A model generated the notes under the pieces. That model saw only the letters and a program-made list of their open reading frames with translations. It made no database searches and was not told the DNA's origin. The position numbers were made by a program, and so were the translations under genes. From contig CAMJPC010000001.1 in NCBI GenBank assembly GCA_946407705.1, forward strand, positions 363,896 to 427,895: a DNA stretch of 64,000 nt. The letters are read 5' to 3'. This DNA is from an uncultured Clostridia bacterium. GTDB taxonomy: Bacteria; Bacillota; Clostridia; Saccharofermentanales; Saccharofermentanaceae. Shown piece after piece: positions 50,095-58,661 of this stretch. Within the stretch, counting starts at the first letter, position 1. Every line of letters begins with the position of its first letter.

Positions 50095-50167
50095 TGGATC
50101 AGTCCTACGGCGTCCTCCGAAAAGCCTTTATCTATGCTCTCCGCAGGAATTCCGTTCCTGCAGAGAA

Positions 50168-52018
50168 TCAGTCGTCTTTTTTCATTTTCGCGACGGTCTT
50201 CGCGCGGAGATCGTTGTTGAGGATCTTCTTCCTCAAACGGATGTTCTTCGGCGTAACCTCGCAGAGTTCGTCATCCTCGACGAATTCCAGGCACTGCTCC
50301 AGCGAGAAGTTGAGCGGAGGAGTAAGACGCATTGCGTCATCTGCTCCGGCTGAACGCATGTTGGTTACATGCTTCTTCTTGCAGACGTTTACCGTTATGT
50401 CATCAGGCTTGGGATTGACGCCTACGATCATGCCCTCGTAAACAGGTGTACCGGCTCCGATGAAGAGCGCTCCTCTGTCCTGGGCATTGAACAATCCGTA
50501 GGTGACTGCGGTGCCGGTCTCGAATGCTACGAGAACTCCCTGACCACGCGTTTCAATGTCGCCTGCGAAGGGCTCAAAACCGCTGATAACGCTGTTCATT
50601 ATACCATTGCCCTTAGTGTCGGTCAAAAACTCGGTACGGTATCCGAGGAGTCCTCTTGAAGGGATTCTGAACTCAAGCCTTGTGTATCCCTTGGTCGGAG
50701 GAAGCATGTTAAGGAGCTCACCTCTTCTTCTGCCGACCTTCTCCATGACAGGACCAACGAAGTCCTCGGGAACGTCGATGACGAGATCTTCCACAGGCTC
50801 CTGGAGCACGCCGTCGATCTCCTTCATGATGACCTTAGGCTTACTTACCTGGAACTCATATCCCTCACGGCGCATTGTCTCGATGAGAACTGAGAGGTGG
50901 AGCTCGCCTCTTCCCTTAACGATGAATGCCTCTGTGGTATCCGTCTCCTCAACTCTCATGGAAACGTTTGTCTCGATCTCCTTGAAAAGTCTTTCTCTGA
51001 GGTGACGTGATGTAACGTACTTACCGTCCTGACCTGCAAAAGGGCTGTCGTTGACGGAGAATGTCATTGCGATGGTAGGCTCGTCGATCTTAACGAAAGG
51101 AAGCGCCTCGGGATTTGCGGCATCACAGAGAGTGTCGCCGATGTTGATGTCAGCGATGCCTGCAACGCATACGATCTCGCCGATGGAAGCGGAATCAACC
51201 TCCTCGCGGCCCAGATTGTGGAATCTGAGGAGCTTTACGACACGTGCCGTTCTCTTTCCTTCCTGCTCGAATGTAACGAGAGCAACGGTCTCGCCCTGCT
51301 TGATGGTACCTCTCTCAACTCTTCCGATACCGATCCTTCCGATGTAAGGATCAGAGTCGATGTTGGATACGAGGAGCTGCATGGGACCTTCGGGATCGCC
51401 CTCGGGGCAGGGTGTGTACTCTACGACAGTATCGAGGAGAGGTGTGAAGTCGAGCTGCTTGCCCTCTTCATATTCCTTGAGGTCGAGAGTGGCGATTCCG
51501 GTCTTGCCGGATGTATATACGATGGGGAATTCGAGCTGGTCGTCATCAGCACCGAGCTCGATGAACAGATCAAGGACCATGTCGACGACTTCCTTCGGAC
51601 GTGCGTCGGGACGGTCGATCTTGTTGATGCATACGATGGGCTTGAGACCGAGTTCGAGTGCCTTGTGAAGAACGAATCTTGTCTGGGGCATCGGGCCGTC
51701 GAAAGCATCGACTACGAGGAGAACTGCGTCAACCATCTTGAGAACACGCTCAACCTCACCGCCGAAATCAGCGTGGCCGGGAGTGTCAACGACGTTGATA
51801 CGTGTGCCCTTGTAATCGATGGCAGTGTTTTTAGCGAGGATGGTGATGCCTCTCTCTCTTTCGAGGTCGTTGGAGTCCATGACCTGCTCAACTACTGCTT
51901 CATTCTCGCGGTATACGCCGGCCTGCTTGAGCATTGAGTCGACGATCGTCGTCTTGCCGTGGTCAACGTGTGCGATGATGGCGATGTTTCTTAAGTTCTC
52001 GATCTTCTGTAAAGCCAT
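50168..52018 (-). CDS. typA: Ribosome-associated GTPase TypA/BipA
   Basis: [60 protein letters not shown]; BipA C-terminal regions. Confidence 0.96.
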   Translation of the reverse strand: MALQKIENLRNIAIIAHVDHGKTTIVDSMLKQAGVYRENEAVVEQVMDSNDLERERGITILAKNTAIDYKGTRINVVDTPGHADFGGEVERVLKMVDAVLLVVDAFDGPMPQTRFVLHKALELGLKPIVCINKIDRPDARPKEVVDMVLDLFIELGADDDQLEFPIVYTSGKTGIATLDLKEYEEGKQLDFTPLLDTVVEYTPCPEGDPEGPMQLLVSNIDSDPYIGRIGIGRVERGTIKQGETVALVTFEQEGKRTARVVKLLRFHNLGREEVDSASIGEIVCVAGIADINIGDTLCDAANPEALPFVKIDEPTIAMTFSVNDSPFAGQDGKYVTSRHLRERLFKEIETNVSMRVEETDTTEAFIVKGRGELHLSVLIETMRREGYEFQVSKPKVIMKEIDGVLQEPVEDLVIDVPEDFVGPVMEKVGRRRGELLNMLPPTKGYTRLEFRIPSRGLLGYRTEFLTDTKGNGIMNSVISGFEPFAGDIETRGQGVLVAFETGTAVTYGLFNAQDRGALFIGAGTPVYEGMIVGVNPKPDDITVNVCKKKHVTNMRSAGADDAMRLTPPLNFSLEQCLEFVEDDELCEVTPKNIRLRKKILNNDLRAKTVAKMKKDD

Positions 52019-52131
52019 GTGTAATTCCTCGTTAAAAACTTTAAAAGATGCGCGTAATATAAACCGCCTAATATTTTGCTACTCGCGCGCATATATTAGG
52101 CACTGTAATTTTTCACAAATATATGGAGATA

Positions 52132-53463
52132 TCAATCCTCTGTGCCGTTCTTATTGCGCAAAAGCAAGCGTATCGGCACGCCTTCAAAGCCGAAATTACG
52201 GCGGAGCTGGTTCTCAAGATACCGCTCGTAAGAGAAGTGCGAGAGTTCCTTGTCGTTTACGAAAAGCGCGATCGTCGGAGGTTTTACGGCAACTTGGGTT
52301 CCGTAATAGATCTTTAGGTGCTTGCCCTTGTCCTGAGGCGTGGGAACCTGGGTTACGGCCTCCGAGATCATCTGGTTGAGGACAGATGTGGAAAGGCGCT
52401 TACTTGCATTCTCATTGACTGTCTTGATAAGCTCGAAAAGCTTGTCCACACGCTGTCCGCTCTTTGCGGAGATGAACAGTACCGGGGCATATGTCATGAA
52501 TCCGAGCCTGTCGCGGATGACTTTCGTCGCCCACTCGGCAGTGCCCGTTTCCTTGGGTGCGATGTCCCACTTGTTTACGCAGATGACGGAAGCTTTTCCG
52601 GAATCGTGGGCAAGACCCGCGATGCGCGTATCCTGCTCCGTAACGCCTACGGTGGCATCGATCATGATGACACAGACGTCAGCGCGGTCTATGGCTGAAA
52701 GAGCGCGGACCATCGAATAACGCTCGATCTCGTCCTCTATCCTTCCCTTCTTGCGCATGCCTGCGGTATCTACGATCGTGAAACGACCGAGATCGTTCTC
52801 GATCTCGGAGTCGATCGCATCTCTGGTAGTGCCTGCGATGTCAGAGACGATGCTTCTGTCCTGACCCGTCATTCTGTTGGTAAGTGAGGATTTACCGACA
52901 TTCGGGCGGCCTATGATCGCTACCCTGATCGACTCTTCCGCGCCGTCGTTTTCTTCTTCGGGCGGGAATTTCTCATATAAGAGGTCGAGCATCTCGCCGA
53001 TGCCCAGCCTGTGTGCGGCAGAGATCGCGCAGACATCCTCCAGGCCGAGGTTGTAAAACTCATAGAATTCCGGCGGGGCATCACCGACATAATCGGATTT
53101 GTTGACTGCCACGACCACCGGACGGCCTGCTTTGCGGAGCATTACCGCTATTTCCTCATCGGCAGCCGTAAGGCCTGCCTTGAGGTCGCACATGAAAAGG
53201 ATAACGTCTGCGGTCTCGATGGCGATCTCAGCCTGCAGGCGCATCTGCTTGAGGATGACGTCCTCATTGTTGCCCGGCTCGATACCGCCGGTGTCGATCA
53301 TGAGAAAATCGCGGCCCCTCCAAGTGGTTTCCGCGTATATCCTGTCGCGCGTAACGCCGGGAGTGTCCGCAACGATGGACAGACGCTCGCCGTATAGGGT
53401 GTTGAACAGGCTTGATTTACCCACGTTCGGGCGCCCTACTATTGCTACAACCGGTTTGCTCAT
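52132..53463 (-). CDS. der: Ribosome biogenesis GTPase Der
   Basis: Two G domains: VAIVGRPNVGKSSLFNTL and VAIIGRPNVGKSSLTNRM; KH-like C-terminus. Confidence 0.97.
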   Translation of the reverse strand: MSKPVVAIVGRPNVGKSSLFNTLYGERLSIVADTPGVTRDRIYAETTWRGRDFLMIDTGGIEPGNNEDVILKQMRLQAEIAIETADVILFMCDLKAGLTAADEEIAVMLRKAGRPVVVAVNKSDYVGDAPPEFYEFYNLGLEDVCAISAAHRLGIGEMLDLLYEKFPPEEENDGAEESIRVAIIGRPNVGKSSLTNRMTGQDRSIVSDIAGTTRDAIDSEIENDLGRFTIVDTAGMRKKGRIEDEIERYSMVRALSAIDRADVCVIMIDATVGVTEQDTRIAGLAHDSGKASVICVNKWDIAPKETGTAEWATKVIRDRLGFMTYAPVLFISAKSGQRVDKLFELIKTVNENASKRLSTSVLNQMISEAVTQVPTPQDKGKHLKIYYGTQVAVKPPTIALFVNDKELSHFSYERYLENQLRRNFGFEGVPIRLLLRNKNGTED

Positions 53464-53490
53464 AATGATCCTTTCATGGCTCTTGTCATA

Positions 53491-53525
53491 AAAAAAGGCA
53501 GTGCCTTAAGTTAAAACACTGCCTT
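53491..53525 (-). terminator. Intrinsic terminator between rpmF and der
   Basis: Minus strand AAGGCAGTG...CACTGCCTTTTTTT. Confidence 0.8.
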
Positions 53526-53545
53526 GATTTACTATTAAGTCTTGT

Positions 53546-53731
53546 TCAGGCCTCTTCGCCGACTTTGATAACCTGTTTTCCATCCAGGTAACCGCAGTTC
53601 TTGCAGACCGTGCGGCGAAGCATCTTAGCATGACACTGGGGACATTCAACGAAACCCGGCATGTTAAGCTTGAACAAGCTTCTGTGGCGGGCTGTTCTTG
53701 CCTTCGACCATTTACGCTTGGGATGTGCCAT
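53546..53731 (-). CDS. rpmF: 50S ribosomal protein L32
   Basis: MAHPKRKWSKARTARHRS..., CPQCHAKMLRRTVCKNCG. Confidence 0.95.
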   Translation of the reverse strand: MAHPKRKWSKARTARHRSLFKLNMPGFVECPQCHAKMLRRTVCKNCGYLDGKQVIKVGEEA

Positions 53732-53780
53732 TTATCTTCACCTCCAATTCCTTTCTCAAACAATGCTTGAAGATAATACA

Positions 53781-54194
53781 TTATTCTTCAGAGTTTTGCA
53801 AGAGCCTTCTTATCGAAAATGTATTTTTTATCGGTTCACCGCTATCCGGGTCCATAGTGTAACTGAATTCCAGCCCTTCATCAAGCACTGACGGGAAGTT
53901 GATGTAATCAGTCAGGATATTGACTTCTATGACTCCGAACATAGTGTTGAGAGAGCCTTTTGTGTTGTTTCCGGGCTCGAAGACCATTTTCGAGGAGACG
54001 TCTCCGCCCCTTATTACGGTGACCTGCTTTCCCTTCGCATCGCAGATAAGCTCAAAATCCGAAGCGATCTTCTCGTTCGGGTGCTTCTCGATCCACTTGT
54101 ATTTCAGGATCCCCTTTTCTTCGGAATAATGTCCGTCAGCGAAAAAGGGCTCACCGTACATGCCGCTCTTTATCTGTAATACGCATTTTTCCAT
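53781..54194 (-). CDS. DUF1934-like small beta-barrel protein
   Basis: 137 aa; LKYKWIEKHP, FEPGNNTKGSLNTMFGVIEVNILTDYI. Confidence 0.65.
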   Translation of the reverse strand: MEKCVLQIKSGMYGEPFFADGHYSEEKGILKYKWIEKHPNEKIASDFELICDAKGKQVTVIRGGDVSSKMVFEPGNNTKGSLNTMFGVIEVNILTDYINFPSVLDEGLEFSYTMDPDSGEPIKNTFSIRRLLQNSEE

Positions 54195-54196
54195 TA

Positions 54197-55036
54197 TCAG
54201 ATCTCCACCTCATATCTGTCAGTGCTGAAATGGGCCGTGCCTGAAGGCAGGCCTTCACCCAGGAACGGAGTTGCAACGCTCTCGAACATCCCGGGCTCGT
54301 CACTCGTATAGAATTCCCTTTTGGGCGCTACGGCTCCGTCAGCGGTCTTGCCGTCCTTGCCGAGCATGTCCCTTACGACAGAAGCAGCTGCTGCTCCCGT
54401 GTTTACCAGAGTGATCCCCTCACCCATAGTCTCTGCTATTACCTTAGCAAGGAGCGGATAGTGGGTGCATGCCATTACGAGCGTATCAATGCCCGCTTCC
54501 TTCAGGGGAGTCAGGTATTCCTTTGCGGTAAGCCTTGCGATCTCGTTGTCCCACCAGCCTTCTTCCGCGAGGGGAACAAATAAAGGACATGTCTTCTGGT
54601 ATATCTCGACATTTTTCATGCCGTGCTTTAAAGCACACTGCTCAACGGCCTGCTTATAAACGCCCGTGGAGATCGTGGCTTTAGTTCCTATGATGCCGAT
54701 CTTTCCGTTCTTTGTGGCCTTTATGGTAGCCTCAGCGCCCGGGGTGACCACCTCGACAACGGGAACGTCAGATCTGTCTTTTAATGCTTCATATGCGTAC
54801 GCGCTCGCGGTATTACACGCGATGACTATCATCTTAACTCCCCTGGACTCAAGGAACTTCATGTTCTGAAGCGAATAACGGATGACCGTGCTCCTCGACT
54901 TGTTGCCGTAGGGCGCTCTGGCGTTGTCGCCGAAATAGATCGTGCTCTCGCCGGGGAGCACTTTCCAGATCTCGCGAAGGACGGTAAGTCCGCCTATACC
55001 TGAATCAAAAACCCCGATGGGTCTTGTATCTGCCAT
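54197..55036 (-). CDS. murI: Glutamate racemase
   Basis: IGVFDSGIGGLTVLREI, YFGDNARAPYGNKS, VIACNTASAYAYEAL, LVMACTHYPLL. Confidence 0.95.
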   Translation of the reverse strand: MADTRPIGVFDSGIGGLTVLREIWKVLPGESTIYFGDNARAPYGNKSRSTVIRYSLQNMKFLESRGVKMIVIACNTASAYAYEALKDRSDVPVVEVVTPGAEATIKATKNGKIGIIGTKATISTGVYKQAVEQCALKHGMKNVEIYQKTCPLFVPLAEEGWWDNEIARLTAKEYLTPLKEAGIDTLVMACTHYPLLAKVIAETMGEGITLVNTGAAAASVVRDMLGKDGKTADGAVAPKREFYTSDEPGMFESVATPFLGEGLPSGTAHFSTDRYEVEI

Positions 55037-56031
55037 TATCTCTTCTTGCCTCTCTTGAGCATTACGCCATAGTCAGGCTCTATTCTAAATGATTTTCCGG
55101 ATACATCAAAGTGAATGTTGTCCCTCGGGATCTTGCCAAGGCTTATCCTGCACGCGAAAAGCTGCTGGTACTTTACCTTTCCGCCGTCAATTGCCGTGAA
55201 GAACGAGTTCTGTTTTGCCCTTCCGTAATTGCCGTCACCTACGATCGGATAACCGAGATGTGCGAACTGTGCCCTGATCTGGTGCGTCCTTCCGGTAACC
55301 AGCTCGCACTCGATGTCTGATACGTCAACGCCGTCGGGACCTGCTGCCCTGTATGTCTCAAGAACCCTGTACCTCGTTGCGATCGCGAGGTCTCTCGGCT
55401 GCTTTGTATCGTGGATATAGACCTTGCCGTCCTTGGTCTTTTCAAGGAATCCGGTAACTTCGTACATGATGGTGCCGTCATCGCAGACAGTACCTTCGCC
55501 CACATTCGGAGTGCCGAGGACCAGCGCCCTGTAACGCTTGGTAACCAGACCGTCCTTGAAGAGACTTACAGCGTCTGCCAAAGCCTTCTTTTCCTTTGCG
55601 ACCATTACGAGGCCGCCGGTGTTCATGTCGATGCGGTGGCAGAGTTCAGCCTCCTTGAACTTCGTCCTGCTGCGGATGAGGTCGATCAGGGTATCCTCTC
55701 CGGTGCTCTTTCCCGAGTGAACCGCGATTCCCTGCGACTTGTTTACGATTATGAGGCCGTTCGTCTCCGCAACGATCTTGAACGGTTCCTTCGTGTTTTC
55801 GGGTTCAGCCTTTTTCGCGCTGCCCTCAAATAGCTCGTCAGGAAGCCAGACTTCAACGAGCTGTCCTTCCTTTACCGCAACGTCAGAAGCCGTGCGCTTG
55901 CCGTCGATCTTAATGTCCTTGCGCTTTAACGCATGAAAAAGATCAGCCTGCTTAAGCCCCGGGAAAGCCTCCGAGGAAGCCTTTACGACGTGCTTGCCGT
56001 CCTGTGCCGCCGTTACTTTGAAACTTTTCAA
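55036..56031 (-). CDS. RluA-family 23S rRNA pseudouridine synthase
   Basis: ELCHRIDMNTGGLVMVAK, ECELVTGRTHQIRAQFAHLGYPIVGDGNYG. Confidence 0.93.
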   Translation of the reverse strand: MKSFKVTAAQDGKHVVKASSEAFPGLKQADLFHALKRKDIKIDGKRTASDVAVKEGQLVEVWLPDELFEGSAKKAEPENTKEPFKIVAETNGLIIVNKSQGIAVHSGKSTGEDTLIDLIRSRTKFKEAELCHRIDMNTGGLVMVAKEKKALADAVSLFKDGLVTKRYRALVLGTPNVGEGTVCDDGTIMYEVTGFLEKTKDGKVYIHDTKQPRDLAIATRYRVLETYRAAGPDGVDVSDIECELVTGRTHQIRAQFAHLGYPIVGDGNYGRAKQNSFFTAIDGGKVKYQQLFACRISLGKIPRDNIHFDVSGKSFRIEPDYGVMLKRGKKR

Positions 56032-56048
56032 ATCTCTAATCTCCTCAA

Positions 56049-56699
56049 TTAACCGTCAACAAACTTCTTTATCTCTTCATCCAAAAGCTTATAGACCTTA
56101 GCAACCAGATAACCGTCAGCTATCGCGTGATTCATCCTCACGGTCAGGGGAAGCATGAGACGGCCGTTCTCTTCCCTGTATTTGCCCCAGTTGATTATGG
56201 GCTGGAAATAAAGATACCCGTCAGGGAGCTCAACATTGAGCGAATCGTAGGACAGCCATGAGATATAGGAAGCATCGAACCAGTTCGGGTGATTGGCCGG
56301 ATCCAGTCCGTACTCTCTTGTCTCCTTCGCCTTCTCAACATCGGCCAGAGCATTACCGTAGAATGTCTTATAGTCAGGATCGTAATTGGTGTAGACCGGC
56401 GTGCAGGTCTCGGTATCCTCATGGAAGACGTACTGCGTGGGGTTGATCACGTCGTAGCAGATGAGCTCATTTGTCTGCCAGAGATAAGCCATCCTGTAGT
56501 CGTCTCTGGAATTTAAGACCCTCGTCAAAAGGTAAAGGAAGTTGATGTAGAACTTCGTTCCCGAGAGCTTGGACACATCGACGAGTCTCGTGACGTCGAC
56601 CCTTGATGTCATGGATACCGAACACTTGCAGTCCTCCGAGAAATGACGGAAGACTCCTTTACGGTAGTATGTTTCTTTATCTATTACTTTATAGTTCAT
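56049..56699 (-). CDS. Chloramphenicol acetyltransferase (CatA)-like protein
   Basis: 216 aa; C-terminal MNHAIADGYLVAKV corresponds to the CAT H-x3-DG catalytic segment. Confidence 0.85.
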   Translation of the reverse strand: MNYKVIDKETYYRKGVFRHFSEDCKCSVSMTSRVDVTRLVDVSKLSGTKFYINFLYLLTRVLNSRDDYRMAYLWQTNELICYDVINPTQYVFHEDTETCTPVYTNYDPDYKTFYGNALADVEKAKETREYGLDPANHPNWFDASYISWLSYDSLNVELPDGYLYFQPIINWGKYREENGRLMLPLTVRMNHAIADGYLVAKVYKLLDEEIKKFVDG

Positions 56700-57082
56700 T
56701 TTGAATCCTTCTCATTCTTTCTACGTCTCAGATATTCCCAAATACCGCAGGATACACACCCGACAAAGTAACATAATATATCTCTTATATCAAATGAAGT
56801 GCCTATTATCGTGCTCATCACCTTATTGTCCTGAAGCCCCAGCACTTCGACTATCCTGAGAAGCTGCAGTACCTCGACTGCCGCCGCGAAGATAAAAACA
56901 AACAGCGGCAGGAACCTCATCTTCTCCGGAATGAAGATCCTGATAAACGTATAGATCAAGATGACCACGAGCACATCTCCGATAAAAGGCCTTACGAACC
57001 CGTCATGGACGAACAGGCCGATAAAGACTTCAACCGTGAGAAGCACCAGTGTAGCGATCAGGTAAGGCAGACGTTTACGCAT
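56696..57082 (-). CDS. DUF2809-like small membrane protein
   Basis: Start MRKRLPY; 4 TM segments; ATGA overlap with the CAT-like gene. Confidence 0.65.
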   Translation of the reverse strand: MRKRLPYLIATLVLLTVEVFIGLFVHDGFVRPFIGDVLVVILIYTFIRIFIPEKMRFLPLFVFIFAAAVEVLQLLRIVEVLGLQDNKVMSTIIGTSFDIRDILCYFVGCVSCGIWEYLRRRKNEKDSK

Positions 57083-57103
57083 AGATAATTTATAGAAAAA
57101 TAA

Positions 57104-57131
57104 AAACCCTCGCGGCAAGTACCGGAGGGTT
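57104..57131 (-). terminator. Intrinsic terminator after tRNA-Gln
   Basis: Minus strand ACCCTCCGGTACTTGCCGCGAGGGTTTTTATTT. Confidence 0.75.
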
Positions 57132-57140
57132 ATATCGTTT

Positions 57141-57214
57141 TGGCAGCCGAACTAGGATTCGAACCTAGACAAACGGTGTCAGAGACCGGTGTGCTACCGT
57201 TACACAATTCGGCT
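57141..57214 (-). tRNA. tRNA-Gln (CTG anticodon), CCA encoded
   Basis: Cloverleaf AGCCGAA TT GTGT..GCAC A CCGGT CTCTGAC ACCGT TTGT CTAGG TTCGAAT CCTAG TTCGGCT GCCA. Confidence 0.93.
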
Positions 57215-57283
57215 GTGTCGATTAACGACCAACGAAGTATAGCAAATCAGAATATGAAAATCAATATCTTTCTTTGTTATTGA

Positions 57284-57901
57284 TCAGATTGACGGAAGCG
57301 GAGGCATCGCGCCGATCTCAGTGAGCTTGGCCCTCACCTTTCCCATGTCCTCATAGATGGGAAGTTTGTTGCGGGGATTCCTCAAAGCAAAAGCCGGATG
57401 GTACGTCGTCATGATGTAAAAACCGTTCTTCTCGATAAAGAAGCCCCTGACATCTCTCATGACCGGCTTCTCGCCGAAGAAGGCCTCGTAAGCAGTCGAG
57501 CCACAAAGAAGGATGACCTTGGGACGGACCAGCCTGAACTGTTCCGCGAGAAGAGGCTTGCACGCATGGATCTCAGAAGGCGTAGGTCTTCTGTTCTGCG
57601 GCGGACGGCATTTTGCGATGTTGCAGATGTGATAGTCGTTCTCGGTGAATCCGTAGCAGTCAATGAGATTCTGAAGAAGCTGGCCGGATCTTCCGACGAA
57701 AGGACGGCCTTGAATATCCTCCTGCTCGCCCGGAGCTTCACCGATGATCATGAGGGGAGCCTGACGGCCGCCTCTGTAGATGACCACATTGGTGCAGCCT
57801 TCCCTGAGGCCGCAGTTATTGCAAGCACGGCATTTATTCTCGAACTCTTCCCACTTTGCTTCAAATCCGTCTGCCATATCACAGGTAATCCCTTCGCGCA
57901 T
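57284..57901 (-). CDS. Uracil-DNA glycosylase, family 4/5 (Fe-S)
   Basis: Start at MREGIT; CRACNNC...C; GEAPGEQEDIQGRPFVGRSGQLL; TTYHPAFALRNP. Confidence 0.92.
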   Translation of the reverse strand: MREGITCDMADGFEAKWEEFENKCRACNNCGLREGCTNVVIYRGGRQAPLMIIGEAPGEQEDIQGRPFVGRSGQLLQNLIDCYGFTENDYHICNIAKCRPPQNRRPTPSEIHACKPLLAEQFRLVRPKVILLCGSTAYEAFFGEKPVMRDVRGFFIEKNGFYIMTTYHPAFALRNPRNKLPIYEDMGKVRAKLTEIGAMPPLPSI

Positions 57902-57938
57902 AATAAAGAAAATTATACTACATGATATAATCCTTTTT

Positions 57939-58661
57939 ATGAGATTAGACAGGACTCTTGCAAATTCAGGCTTGGGCACGAGATCATCCGTGCGTTCCCT
58001 CATCGCTTCAGGCGGTGTGGCAGTCAACGGCGTAATTGCAAAAGATCCCGGCATGCAGGTCAAAGAGACGGACAAGATCACCTTAAACGGCAGCGAGATA
58101 GGAATCAAAGATAATCTGTATTTCCTTTTCGACAAGCCGGACAGCGTACTTACCGCCATGGAAGATCCCCGTCTTCCCTGCGTCGGCAACTTCATCCCGG
58201 ATGAATTAAAGGGCAAGAAACTCGCGCCCGTCGGACGTCTCGACTATCACACGACAGGACTTCTCATAATAACCAACGACGGTGAACTGTCACACAGACT
58301 TCAGTCGCCCAAATACCATATCGCGAAAAGATACCGCGTCACTTTCACAGGTCCCGGCTGGACTGACAAAGAGATCAAAGAGGTCGCTTCAGGAGTCACG
58401 CTGACCGACATGGATAAGCCCGTAAAGACAGCGCCCGCCGAGCTTTCAGCGATTGAAGACAACACCGCGGAGATAACGCTTTACGAAGGCAAGACTCATG
58501 AAGTCAGAAGGATATTTGCGCACTTCGGAAAGGAAGTCACAGCCTTAAGAAGGATCTCACTTGCTAATATTGTGATCGGGAAATCAGCTGATGACACGGG
58601 TTCGATCCGTGAACTCAGTGACGGCGAGGTGGCAGGTCTTAAGTCAGCAGTCCGCCTCTAA
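57939..58661 (+). CDS. RsuA/RluB/E-family pseudouridine synthase
   Basis: MRLDRTLANSGLGTRSSVRSLIASGGVAVNG S4 domain; PVGRLDYHTTGLLIITNDGEL. Confidence 0.92.
   Translation: MRLDRTLANSGLGTRSSVRSLIASGGVAVNGVIAKDPGMQVKETDKITLNGSEIGIKDNLYFLFDKPDSVLTAMEDPRLPCVGNFIPDELKGKKLAPVGRLDYHTTGLLIITNDGELSHRLQSPKYHIAKRYRVTFTGPGWTDKEIKEVASGVTLTDMDKPVKTAPAELSAIEDNTAEITLYEGKTHEVRRIFAHFGKEVTALRRISLANIVIGKSADDTGSIRELSDGEVAGLKSAVRL

Noticed and set aside
51218-51937. 239-aa plus-strand ORF inside typA
   Set aside because: typA is unambiguous on the opposite strand
56049-56699. Acquired antibiotic-resistance cassette
   Set aside because: No integron, IS or resistance context; embedded among housekeeping genes with same-style RBSs, so more likely a native CAT-fold enzyme
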